Part shown: positions 1 through 9,189 of the stretch, piece after piece
Position numbering within the stretch: the first letter of the stretch is position 1
Layout: each line of letters starts with the position of its first letter
NCBI RefSeq assembly: GCF_009759665.1
Contig: NZ_WQNE01000003.1
Span: 1-64,000 of the forward strand
Direction: 5' to 3'
DNA: 64,000 nucleotides
Origin: Bradyrhizobium cajani
Lineage (GTDB): Bacteria; Pseudomonadota; Alphaproteobacteria; Rhizobiales; Xanthobacteraceae
Notes under the pieces: model-generated
What the model was told of the DNA's origin: nothing
The model's input: the letters and a program-made list of their open reading frames with translations, nothing else
The model's database searches: none
Made by a program: the position numbers and the translations under genes

Positions 1-301
1 CCTCCGCATCCCCCTGTTCCGCCTCCTCGCCATCAACCTTGCGATCGGCGCCTGCGCCGCGGCGCTCCTCGTCGGCGGGCTGCTCCGGCTCAACCCCTCG
101 CATCTGCGCGAGCTCATCTTCGCCGACAGCTCACCGGGCATTGCACTGCTGTTGCTGCTCGCCTCCTTCCTCATCACCTTCGGCTCGGCCGCGATGGGCA
201 GCGCGATCATGGCGCAGGGACGCAAGGAGAAGGATGGTCGAGGCGGCGGCGGACATGGATCGCAGCTTGCCGCGCAGGAGTTGGCGCGGCGCGCGCGCTG
301 A
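1..301 (+). CDS. C-terminal part of a small inner-membrane protein (partial)
   Basis: The gene enters from outside the window; codons begin at base 2 and the stop is TGA at 299-301. The visible 99 residues hold two hydrophobic segments, roughly residues 6-29 (LLAINLAIGACAAALLVGGL) and 45-65 (GIALLLLLASFLITFG), followed by a charged, Gly-rich cytoplasmic-looking tail ending in a basic run. Composition and codon use fit the GC-rich host. No catalytic motif is visible and I do not recognise the family; it is described only as a membrane protein. Seen directly: reading frame, hydrophobicity and stop. The start and the true length are unknown. Confidence 0.6.
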   Translation, partial: LRIPLFRLLAINLAIGACAAALLVGGLLRLNPSHLRELIFADSSPGIALLLLLASFLITFGSAAMGSAIMAQGRKEKDGRGGGGHGSQLAAQELARRAR

Positions 302-576
302 GTTCCGCACGGACGGAACTCGCCGCATGCGCGATGAGACCTTTCGCATGCCATAGGGAAGAGATGCAGACCGTAATATTTACACGCGGAAGGTGCATTC
401 TCTCGCTGCAATTGCGAGGGCGACAAGGTGAACGAAGTGTTTAGGCTGTCCAACCATCTGTATCGAGGAACCCGCCGAAACGGGCTCCACGATCAGCGCA
501 TATCTGCTGCGCTGGCTGCGACATCCATGCCGCCCGATTTGCCTTGCCATCGCAGGATGCGAGCTATAGTCTTCTA

Positions 577-660
577 TTTAAGGTTGTCGCCCTGCCAGCC
601 CCGGGCGATGCTGAAGACCAAAGTAAACGGCGGACCTTCGCGGTCCGCCGTTTATTTTTT
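577..660 (+). ncRNA. Candidate small RNA ending in a strong intrinsic terminator
   Basis: No open reading frame explains bases 302-808. Inside it lie a -10-like box (TATAGT, 565-570) with TTGCCA (544-549, 15-base spacer) or TTGCCT (539-544, 20-base spacer) as imperfect -35 boxes. Then come a small hairpin (TCGCCC pairing GGGCGA near 588-608) and a very strong terminator at 625-660. A transcript of about 84 bases would result. It could equally be the end of a longer transcript. Bases 302-540 show nothing I can name. Confidence 0.3.
625..660 (+). terminator. Rho-independent terminator
   Basis: A 12-base stem (625-636 with 642-653), a TTCGC loop and a following run ATTTTTT are read directly from the sequence. 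Confidence 0.8.
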
Positions 661-808
661 GAGACAGCAGTCACCTGGCGCCGCCCCCCATAAACGATCG
701 CGATCAAACAGCCCCCATCGCCGGCCAGACAAGCGCTCCGGCGCGACGCGCATGTCGACAAAGCGCGAAGTCATTTGACTGCGGCCCCCTGATCGACGAC
801 AAGCCGCC

Positions 809-1045
809 ATGGCCAAAAAACCCGGAACCAATCCCAAGGGCGAATTCGCCTTCTTCAACGTCGTCTATGAAGACGATTCCCAGCGCTCCAACCGCCGCGT
901 GCCCACTGAACTGCTCGGCGGCCTCGACGGCGACGAGCCCGCGCGCGGCTTCATCATGGAGCAGGACCGCGAGATCGCCGAGAAGAGCGGCCGCCCGGCG
1001 CTGGAGATCAAGCGGATCGAGCGGGTCGGGGCGAAGAAGAAGTAG
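809..1045 (+). CDS. Conserved small protein of unknown function (78 aa)
   Basis: A hydrophilic 78-residue protein beginning MAKKPGTNPKG and ending in a Lys-rich tail (VGAKKK). It reads like a compact soluble protein, with acidic middle segments and a basic end; there is no signal peptide or membrane segment. GC-rich codon use matches the host, unlike the AT-richer genes just downstream. I believe this type of short protein is common in Bradyrhizobium genomes, but I cannot assign a role. It converges on the TIR-like gene of the opposite strand. Confidence 0.65.
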   Translation: MAKKPGTNPKGEFAFFNVVYEDDSQRSNRRVPTELLGGLDGDEPARGFIMEQDREIAEKSGRPALEIKRIERVGAKKK

Positions 1046-1110
1046 GCGAGCTACCGGTAAATTGCGCACTTGTTGGCAGCAAGTCTATTGCCTAGTGACG
1101 ATGCGGGAAA

Positions 1111-1956
1111 TCACCGCAGCAACGCTGCTGGATTGATCATATAGCCTGCAGACGCAAGCTCCTTGGCCAAATCCATCTTCCATGCCCCCAGTGCATCGAA
1201 CTTTGTATAGACAACGCCAAGATAGTCGCTGGGTATCTCAAGATCATCGGACACCAGAACGCAGACCTTGGATCGCCCCAAGAGACCGGTGAAGTATCCT
1301 AGTTCAACTACAACGTTTTGCCTCGCTCGAGGACGCCGAAGCTCTGGCCTGTTTGCTGGCCCTCCCTCATCGTCCGCACTCATGAGTACCACCGCGAAGC
1401 CCGCCTGAGCAGCATTTCGCTCGAACTTTTCGATGATGGTCTTTCCTTGATTCACCTGCTCGTGGAGAATTATTGGAAGAAGACCAAGTCCCTCGACGTA
1501 TCGCGCAACCGTTTGCTTCATTGCCTCGTTGTGCCCATGCACAACAAAGATCGACTTCGATCGGGGATCCGCACCTGCCGCCTCGGCGGAAGGCGCACCG
1601 TTTTCTCCCTTGCCCAGCGCTTTAGATGAAGGGCCAAACTTGGCTGGTAGCTCGATCAAATCAAGGCCATGGCGCCTAGCGACAACCTCTCTGTAACCCC
1701 GCTGCAGTTTGTAACCGCCGTTCGCCTTCACGAACCTTGGCGGATTCGACTTTAGCCCATCGGAAAGATATGGCGCGAGTCGCGATGGCAGCGCTAGATC
1801 GCATGCCCGGAAGCACTCGCCGACTTGCGTTACTGTTGCTGCAGGAGCATTTCCCTTGACGGTTAAGTAGTAGACGAACAAATCAACAAGATCGGAATAC
1901 TTCAGCGAAGCGGCCTCACTGACTGAACTTAGAAACTGATTTACTTCATCATTCAT
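1111..1956 (-). CDS. TIR-like (CAP12/Pycsar-effector type) protein with N-terminal winged-helix-like domain
   Basis: Third gene of a three-gene minus-strand operon. Residues about 135-262 form a TIR-like domain of the PF10137 type: IFVVHGHN (136-143), a run to VVLMSADDEGG (189-199), then ARQNVVVELGYF (211-222) and LLGRSKVCVL (225-234). E218 in the NVVVELGYF motif matches the glutamate that is catalytic in NAD-cleaving TIR effectors (family knowledge; activity here is inferred). Residues about 18-92 carry a second domain that aligns with parts of both upstream proteins. A Gly/Ala/Ser-rich linker (105-133) joins them. Base composition is lower in GC than the host genes. ATG at 1956 has only a weak ribosome site; the preceding gene stops at 1990. 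The likely role is the cell-killing NADase arm of an antiphage system, possibly gated by the small partners. No cyclic-nucleotide synthase is nearby. Confidence 0.75.
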   Translation of the reverse strand: MNDEVNQFLSSVSEAASLKYSDLVDLFVYYLTVKGNAPAATVTQVGECFRACDLALPSRLAPYLSDGLKSNPPRFVKANGGYKLQRGYREVVARRHGLDLIELPAKFGPSSKALGKGENGAPSAEAAGADPRSKSIFVVHGHNEAMKQTVARYVEGLGLLPIILHEQVNQGKTIIEKFERNAAQAGFAVVLMSADDEGGPANRPELRRPRARQNVVVELGYFTGLLGRSKVCVLVSDDLEIPSDYLGVVYTKFDALGAWKMDLAKELASAGYMINPAALLR

Positions 1957-1989
1957 CGGAGCAACTCGTTGGCTTGCTTAGAATCGGGA

Positions 1990-2541
1990 TCACTTCTGCA
2001 GTTCTTTTATGAGTTCAGCCGCGCGCTTCAGCCCGGGAGCCGTAAGTGTCCACCCCTTGTCCTTCGAGCCGGTAAACTCGTTTCCCTTGTCTTTCATGTG
2101 GGCCGCGTGATTTGCGCTGTCGTAGCAACCCGAAATTTCGCACAACGCACGGGCCGCCTTGTCTGCAAATGTGGGAGCACCAGTGCAGAGGAGTTGGCCA
2201 AGCCCAGTTAGTACATAGGCATTGTAGGTCTGCTCTTTCTTATTCCGCCCAGGCACCGCTGCAATGAAGTCAGCTACTCCGCCTTCTATGTGGAAGATTT
2301 GCTGAAGCTCGACAGTTGAAACTCCGTGCTGGCTCATCCACGACTTCGCCCGAGACGGCAGGGCATCGAGTTCGACGCCGTCGGCCTTGGACCCACCAAA
2401 GGTCGGCGCCGCGATCATCGATTGAGCGTCGCCCAGCAACGCTAGCGCTGCTCCTATCACTCGGGCACGATCTTCAGACGATAGCGGTGACAGAACTTCG
2501 ACAACCTTGGTCATCGCATCGAGAGGTACAAGCTTTTCCAC
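1990..2541 (-). CDS. Unknown protein, middle gene of TIR operon; C-terminal winged-helix-like module
   Basis: A 183-residue soluble protein. Start is GTG at 2541 with a good ribosome site (GGAG, six bases upstream). The N-terminus (about 10-38, SPLSSEDRARVIGAALALLG) looks like a helical segment seen in other uncharacterised bacterial proteins. After a spacer, residues about 85-180 form a module matching those in both neighbours: hydrophobic helix (YNAYVLTGLGQLL), a helix starting TFADKAARAL, a third helix, then GWTLTAPGLKRAAELI. There are no catalytic motifs, so I read it as a regulatory, adaptor or sensing subunit for the TIR protein. AT-richer than host genes. Sixteen bases separate it from the gene before, so co-transcription is likely. 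Confidence 0.6.
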   Translation of the reverse strand: MEKLVPLDAMTKVVEVLSPLSSEDRARVIGAALALLGDAQSMIAAPTFGGSKADGVELDALPSRAKSWMSQHGVSTVELQQIFHIEGGVADFIAAVPGRNKKEQTYNAYVLTGLGQLLCTGAPTFADKAARALCEISGCYDSANHAAHMKDKGNEFTGSKDKGWTLTAPGLKRAAELIKELQK

Positions 2542-2557
2542 GAACAGCTCCTAAGAC

Positions 2558-2959
2558 TCAATTGAGTTCATGCTCGACGTGCCGTTCACCGGTTGACGTT
2601 AGTTGCCAAGCCTTCTTCGAATCTTTCTTTTCGCTCGTTCCCATGAGGAAGCCTCGCGCAATATTCTTGTTGACCGCGTCATTCATATTTTTTGGCAACT
2701 TCTCGCGGGCCGAGCGGAAAGCCGACTCCAAGTCCGAAACATTGAATGACGCGATGCCCTCTTCACGCTCGAGGAAGTAGGCCAATGCCAACACCTTCTG
2801 CGTTTCTGATTTCAATTTCTTGGAGAGCATGAACTCCTTTGCTGAGAGCTTTCGCTCTTTAGCGACAGCTTCGCGGCTTTCGCCGCCTATCAGTCTTTCA
2901 AGCCTCTCCACCCGTTCTTCAAGCCTCTGCAGCCGAAGCTCCATACTTTCGTTTTCCAT
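2558..2959 (-). CDS. Unknown small coiled-coil plus winged-helix-like protein, first gene of TIR operon
   Basis: A 133-residue protein. Residues about 6-26 (LRLQRLEERVERLERLIGG) are a short coiled coil with leucine spacing, which suggests oligomerisation. Residues 38-130 form a compact helical module: LSAKEFMLSKK, then VLALAYFLER, FNVSDLESAFR, LPKNMNDAVNKNIARGFL and AWQLTSTGERHV. The last element is the typical strand-helix end of a winged-helix domain. I recall similar domains in uncharacterised archaeal and bacterial proteins but no named function. It heads the operon, with a plausible promoter at 3017-3045. Regulator, sensor or scaffold are all possible. Confidence 0.6.
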   Translation of the reverse strand: MENESMELRLQRLEERVERLERLIGGESREAVAKERKLSAKEFMLSKKLKSETQKVLALAYFLEREEGIASFNVSDLESAFRSAREKLPKNMNDAVNKNIARGFLMGTSEKKDSKKAWQLTSTGERHVEHELN

Positions 2960-3016
2960 ACGTTTTCTCTACGTTCGCCTTCCGGCTAAAATGGATAATT
3001 TATGGATACAATCCGT

Positions 3017-3045
3017 ATGATATATGAAATTGTATTGGATCGCAA
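3017..3045 (-). promoter_or_regulatory. Predicted promoter of the TIR operon
   Basis: On the minus strand TTGCGA (3045-3040) and TATCAT (3022-3017) are 17 bases apart, about 60 bases before the first start codon, in very AT-rich DNA. Prediction from consensus only. Confidence 0.4.
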
Positions 3046-3735
3046 GTCCGGCAACAGACCCCCATCGTCACCCCCGACACGACGTCAAATTCTGCACTTT
3101 TTTCCCTGCATACGTACCCATCCTTTAGAAGGGATCATAATCTCGACACCCCTTCGCATCAGATATATTTTAGCTAATTGACTTGACTATGTGATTTATC
3201 TTGTACTACGTAAACTATTGTATACGCTAATTTATTTTGCGAAATCGATAGATAATTTTGAATTTGCTGGCATATCGATAATTATGGTCGAGGCGATAGG
3301 CCGACGGTCGCGATAATGCCAATTAGCGCCAGTCGTGACCGCGCAAGAGCAATGTCGGATCAAATCCTCCTTGCGGCCTACCGACGGTGAAGCGATTGCC
3401 AAAGCAGGACCGGGCATTTTTTGATGCTGGGAAAGGCACGAATCGGAAGATTCGAACAAGGATGCCCGCCTGATCCGGAGTCGATCCTACGATCGCCGCG
3501 AGCCGAGAAACGCTCTACTCGCGAAGCGAGTGCTGTTTCGGAGGCGAGGATATTTCAGCGGAATGCCGCTGCACGCTTTCAAAGGATGAACGCAATTATC
3601 GCTGAGAGAGGGCCGCCTACGCTATCGACCGCCAAGCATGGCATTGAAGATGCTGCGAAATTCGCTCTTTTTGCCCGATAGTCATTCGAAGGCATAGGGG
3701 AAAACTAATTTCATCTGGGAGGTCGCGCCCAAGCC
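3046..3735. other. AT-rich gene-poor stretch upstream of the TIR operon
   Basis: No convincing gene is present. Bases about 3100-3260 are strikingly AT-rich (one 60-base line has only about 17 G/C). The short open frames here lack family resemblance and start signals. The stretch holds the first copy of a degenerate 75-base repeat. Confidence 0.5.
3309..3383 (+). repeat. Degenerate direct repeat, copy A
   Basis: Matches 3736-3810 with about ten mismatches in the 68 bases following a shared ATG (3316, 3743). Several changes fall at third codon positions, so both may be remains of one duplicated coding segment (MPISASRD...). In copy A the frame stops at 3388-3390. Confidence 0.55.
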
Positions 3736-3810
3736 CGCGATAATGCCGATTAGCGCCAGCCGTGACCACGCAGGAGCAATGGCGGACCAAGTCCTCTTAG
3801 CGGCATACCG
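3736..3810 (+). repeat. Degenerate direct repeat, copy B
   Basis: Second copy of the 75-base repeat, 427 bases after copy A. Its frame runs on past the repeat into the terminator and rpoD region, which argues against a real gene. It probably marks decayed DNA at the edge of the AT-rich segment. Confidence 0.55.
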
Positions 3811-3859
3811 CAGCGAGACGATAGCTATGGCGACGTTCGCCACCGAATGGGCGATAGAA

Positions 3860-3893
3860 AAGAACGGCGGGCTTTGCGGCCCGCCATTTTTGT
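3860..3893. terminator. Bidirectional terminator downstream of rpoD
   Basis: A seven-base GC stem (GGCGGGC, 3866-3872, with GCCCGCC, 3879-3885) is flanked by A-rich bases on one side and ATTTTTGTTT on the other, so it can stop transcription both ways, including that from rpoD. Confidence 0.7.
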
Positions 3894-3897
3894 TTGG

Positions 3898-3927
3898 ATG
3901 GATGCCCGGGTCGAGCCCGGGCATGAC
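3898..3927. repeat. Short palindromic repeat (ATGCCCGGG family)
   Basis: A perfect hairpin: ATGCCCGGG, five-base centre, CCCGGGCAT (3902-3924). Related copies occur at 17853-17875, 35679-35703 and 49434-49505. It lies immediately after rpoD. Confidence 0.7.
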
Positions 3928-3935
3928 AATCCGAA

Positions 3936-6077
<2,142 letters not shown>

Positions 6078-6583
6078 CCATTGCTCCTAAACGCGCTTCA
6101 TGCCGGACGTTCGCCGCGTCCGCCTGAATTCACTTGAACCTGTTGCTCGACGCTCTCGCTTCGGCAGCTCTCGACACGGAAAGGGCGGCGCACCTAACTC
6201 TCGCCACCCCCAACTTTCTCTCGCCGGAATTGCCTAACGCTTCGTGAGCCTCTTTGTCGCAGCGGATGCAGGTGTAGTCCCAACAGAGCTTGCGCGGATT
6301 CATTCCTGACGCGTCTGTTCTGCCTGCGGCCGCCTCTGGGCCAAAGTGCTACAAGACCGTTAAGCCTCGATTAACCCTGTTTTTGCCGCCAAACCTTGGA
6401 TTTGGCGAGTCTTTTAGCGGTTCCGGCCCCGGCCGTCCGCATGATTCTTTCATCACACGCTCTTCTGGAACCGACCCGACAGCTCGCCAAAACCCCACTA
6501 TCGACCAGTTCGACTTGCTAAGTAGTAGTCAAGCTTTGAACCGCAAGAAGAAATACCATCTCCAGGTACAATGATACCTCGAA
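6078..6583 (-). other. Intergenic region between dnaG and rpoD
   Basis: It must contain the rpoD leader and promoter, but no box pair is clear enough to mark. The end near dnaG (about 6470-6583) is AT-richer than the rpoD end, so the change in base composition falls inside this gap. No gene is seen. Confidence 0.5.
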
Positions 6584-8488
6584 CTAGGCCGAAACTTGCA
6601 GACTAGCCGGCTCTGGCGACCAGATTCGGGTTAGGACGTTAGCTTCCTCGGCAAGAATCAGCCCTTCGGCTTGAATTTCCGCATGAGTTTCATGCCGAAC
6701 ATTCACGAGATTCACCAACTGCTCCATGGCCCCGTCTCCACCGGGCTGCCCGGCCTCGAACTGGACCCGTGCGATATCATCGTCCATCTGGTGAAGGTGA
6801 ATGATCCGAATAAAGTGGTCCATACATCGAGAGATGAAATCCCTGGGTGGATCCTTCTTCAAAATCGGAAACCGCCGAAAGAGCCGATAACCCCTAGGCC
6901 GCCCTTCTGCCTCGTCACCGTGAATACTTTCCAACGTTTCGTAGAAGCTTGGCCCCAGCCGTCGATAGATGAGCTGGACCGTTAACTGCTCTTCGTCGAT
7001 CAGCAGTTGATGAAGCGCTTCCCAGAAGGTCTGAAGCTCCGTTGCAAACTGCAGACGAAAAACCTCGTCCTGCTTTTCATCCAGCAGATCGGGATAATGG
7101 ACCAACATTCCGAGTAGGACACGCTGCAGGCCATAGCGAGGTCCATCCTTCGAAATCTTGACCCTGTCGCGTACGAGCTTGCTCGGCCCATCGTCCTTCG
7201 ATGCCTTTCCCCTTCCGATCTGCCAAAAGAGGCTCGCAAGCTGCATCCTGCAGGTACGAAAATAGGCCTTGTGAACGTTGGGGTCTTTGATAGTGCGAAC
7301 TAGTCCATACAACTTCTGTTCGAGTGCCGCCTGTTTGTCTGGAGTTCTCACATCTGTGCCAGCGATCTCTCGCTCCCAGAGAACGTCCCACATTGGCAAA
7401 GAGCCCGCGAGTACGCTTTTAAATGCTTCAACTCCTTTTTCACGAATGAGATCGTCGGGATCCTTTTGCTCAGTCATAAACGCAAAGCGAAAAGCGCGCC
7501 CGACTGTCAGCAATGGCAAGATCCGATCGATAGAACGGTGCGCCGCCGCAACGCCGGCGCGATCAGAGTCGAAGCAAATCACAGGTTCTGGCGACAATCG
7601 CCAGAGAGTTGCGATCTGCTCTTCAGTGAATGCCGTGCCCATCGTTGCAACAACACTTTTGATACCAGCTTGCGAAATCGCTATGGCATCCATGTACCCC
7701 TCTACGGCCACGACTGAACCGGCCTTGTGAGCGGGCTCACGGGCACGATGGAAGTTGAAAACGACGGACCCTTTGTGGAAGATCGAGGTCTCCGGCGAAT
7801 TAAGGTATTTGGGCTGCACGTCGCTTTTCAAAGCGCGACCACCAAACCCGACCACTCGGCCGCGCTGATCGTGTATAGGAATGATTACGCGATCGCGGAA
7901 GCGATCGTACGGCACGGGAATGTCATCACCGGCTATTAGCAAGCCAGTCTCGATCATGTCCGCAACGGATACGCCCTTAGAACCCAGAAATTCCTTCAAT
8001 CCATATCGACTTGCAGGCGCATAGCCGAGCCTGAACTCGACATTTGTCGAAGGAACAATGCCGCGATCGGAAAGATATCCTCGAGCTTGAGCTCCCAAAT
8101 TTGACGCAAGATTCTGCTCGAAATACTTCGTCGCAAGCTCCATGACGTCAAAGAGAGACTTTTGCCTATGCTCTCTCTGCTCTTCCTCTCGAGAAGTACG
8201 GGGCAGTGGCAGCCCAGCAAGGCCAGCCAGACGCTCTACGGCTTCCGGAAAGGAGACGCCCTCCGTCTCCATTACAAAATCGAAGATATTGCCGTGCTTA
8301 CCGGTCGAGAAGTCGTGATAAAATTGCTTCTGGTCGTTGACCGTGAACGATGGGGTCTTCTCTTGCTGGAATGGAGACAGCCCCTTCCATTCGCGACCGG
8401 CCCTCTTCAATTTCACACGCCGTCCCACGACGTCTGAAATCGGCAGACGCGCTTTCAGCTCGTCTAGAAAGCTAGGCGGGAAGCGCAT
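6584..8488 (-). CDS. dnaG: DNA primase DnaG lacking the usual zinc ligands
   Basis: Makes the RNA primers for DNA replication. It has 634 residues: an N-terminal CHC2-type domain (1-100), a primase core with TOPRIM segment (E263 in VAVEGYMD; D307 and D309 in CFDSDRAG), and a C-terminal region expected to bind DnaB. In the N-terminal domain the four residues that hold zinc in most DnaG proteins are replaced: S38 and Q41 in GLSPFQQEKTPSF, D59 and T62 in FYHDFSTGKHG. I recall related alphaproteobacterial primases with the same loss, so it is probably a lineage trait. The gene is clearly lower in GC than rpoD. Promoter and LexA-like box lie at 8582-8610. ATG at 8488 is the only good start. Confidence 0.95.
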   Translation of the reverse strand: MRFPPSFLDELKARLPISDVVGRRVKLKRAGREWKGLSPFQQEKTPSFTVNDQKQFYHDFSTGKHGNIFDFVMETEGVSFPEAVERLAGLAGLPLPRTSREEEQREHRQKSLFDVMELATKYFEQNLASNLGAQARGYLSDRGIVPSTNVEFRLGYAPASRYGLKEFLGSKGVSVADMIETGLLIAGDDIPVPYDRFRDRVIIPIHDQRGRVVGFGGRALKSDVQPKYLNSPETSIFHKGSVVFNFHRAREPAHKAGSVVAVEGYMDAIAISQAGIKSVVATMGTAFTEEQIATLWRLSPEPVICFDSDRAGVAAAHRSIDRILPLLTVGRAFRFAFMTEQKDPDDLIREKGVEAFKSVLAGSLPMWDVLWEREIAGTDVRTPDKQAALEQKLYGLVRTIKDPNVHKAYFRTCRMQLASLFWQIGRGKASKDDGPSKLVRDRVKISKDGPRYGLQRVLLGMLVHYPDLLDEKQDEVFRLQFATELQTFWEALHQLLIDEEQLTVQLIYRRLGPSFYETLESIHGDEAEGRPRGYRLFRRFPILKKDPPRDFISRCMDHFIRIIHLHQMDDDIARVQFEAGQPGGDGAMEQLVNLVNVRHETHAEIQAEGLILAEEANVLTRIWSPEPASLQVSA

Positions 8489-8581
8489 GCGCTATCTCAC
8501 TCACAACAAATTCCGAGGGAAGCGTAGACACGCTCTGCTCGCGACAGTCACGAATCGCAGGCAGCCACACCAGAGCCAAAA

Positions 8582-8610
8582 ATAGTATGTTCTTATTTTG
8601 TTCTGGTCAA
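8582..8610 (-). promoter_or_regulatory. Predicted dnaG promoter
   Basis: Minus-strand TTGACC (8610-8605) and TACTAT (8587-8582) are exactly 17 bases apart, about 100 bases before the dnaG start. Quality is good by consensus. A LexA-type box fills the spacer. Confidence 0.6.
8589..8603. promoter_or_regulatory. LexA-type SOS box in the dnaG promoter
   Basis: The sequence GTTC-N7-GTTC (GAAC-N7-GAAC on the other strand) is the direct-repeat motif bound by LexA in alphaproteobacteria. It lies wholly between the -35 and -10 boxes, where a repressor would block polymerase. The match to the core is exact; binding is inferred. Confidence 0.55.
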
Positions 8611-8685
8611 TCCACGTTTTCACACCTTTCCACAGCCCATCAGCGGATTGGCAAGACCGCAACCTACTCCCACTTAAGACGAAGA

Positions 8686-8720
8686 TTGACAAATGTATAT
8701 ACACTTACGTATATACATTT
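8686..8720 (+). promoter_or_regulatory. Promoter overlapped by a long palindrome, probable brnTA operator
   Basis: TTGACA (8686-8691) and TATATA (8710-8715) form a promoter with an 18-base spacer. A perfect 12-base inverted repeat (AAATGTATATAC at 8691-8702, six bases, then its complement at 8709-8720) covers it. BrnA antitoxins autorepress their operons, so BrnA is the likely ligand. The leader to brnT is about 145 bases and contains a four-codon frame at 8745. Confidence 0.6.
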
Positions 8721-8865
8721 GCACATACTAAAAGGAGCGCCTCGTATGAAATGGCCTTAGCTTGCCGAGGAACCTACCGAGGATGGCGATCAACCGTCCG
8801 AGGGATATCGACATAGGAGATATTTCAAATGAATGGGATCCAACGGAAATTAAAGGGCCACAAGC

Positions 8866-9189
8866 ATGGCTGTCGACGAATCGAGGATTCCGCTCGAACA
8901 GATTTCCGCGTTCGAATGGGATGAGACTAAGCGCGCGAGCAATTTAGAGAAACACGGAATTGATTTTGAAGATGCTACGGAGATTTTTTACGGAGACATC
9001 TTGGTTAGCAGGTCAAACCGAAAGAATGAGGAGCGCTGGATAGCCTTAGGTGAAATCCAAGGACGCATCATCGCCGTAGCGTACACTTGGCGGAAGAATG
9101 CGCTCCGAATCATCTCGGCACGTCGCGCAAGAAAGAATGAAGAAAGAGAATATCGTAACGCGAAAATGGGGCGATCGCCGGAAGGGTAA
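8866..9189 (+). CDS. brnT: BrnT-family toxin
   Basis: A 107-residue type II toxin of the RelE-like BrnT family (PF04365), an RNase that slows translation when free of antitoxin (family knowledge). The family signature is clear: FEWDETKRASNLEKHGIDFEDA near residue 16, RWIALGEIQGRIIAVAYT in the middle, and LRIISARRARKNEEREY near the end. AAGGG lies eight bases before ATG 8866. It overlaps the antitoxin gene by 53 bases, toxin first as usual for BrnTA. The region is AT-rich, in line with an acquired module. Confidence 0.88.
   Translation: MAVDESRIPLEQISAFEWDETKRASNLEKHGIDFEDATEIFYGDILVSRSNRKNEERWIALGEIQGRIIAVAYTWRKNALRIISARRARKNEEREYRNAKMGRSPEG

Noticed and set aside
3421..3681. 86-codon frame in the AT-rich gap
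   Set aside because: No ribosome site, no family pattern, and composition of non-coding DNA.
8762..8947. 61-codon frame between the palindrome and brnT
   Set aside because: Poor start signal and out of frame overlap with brnT; no family pattern.
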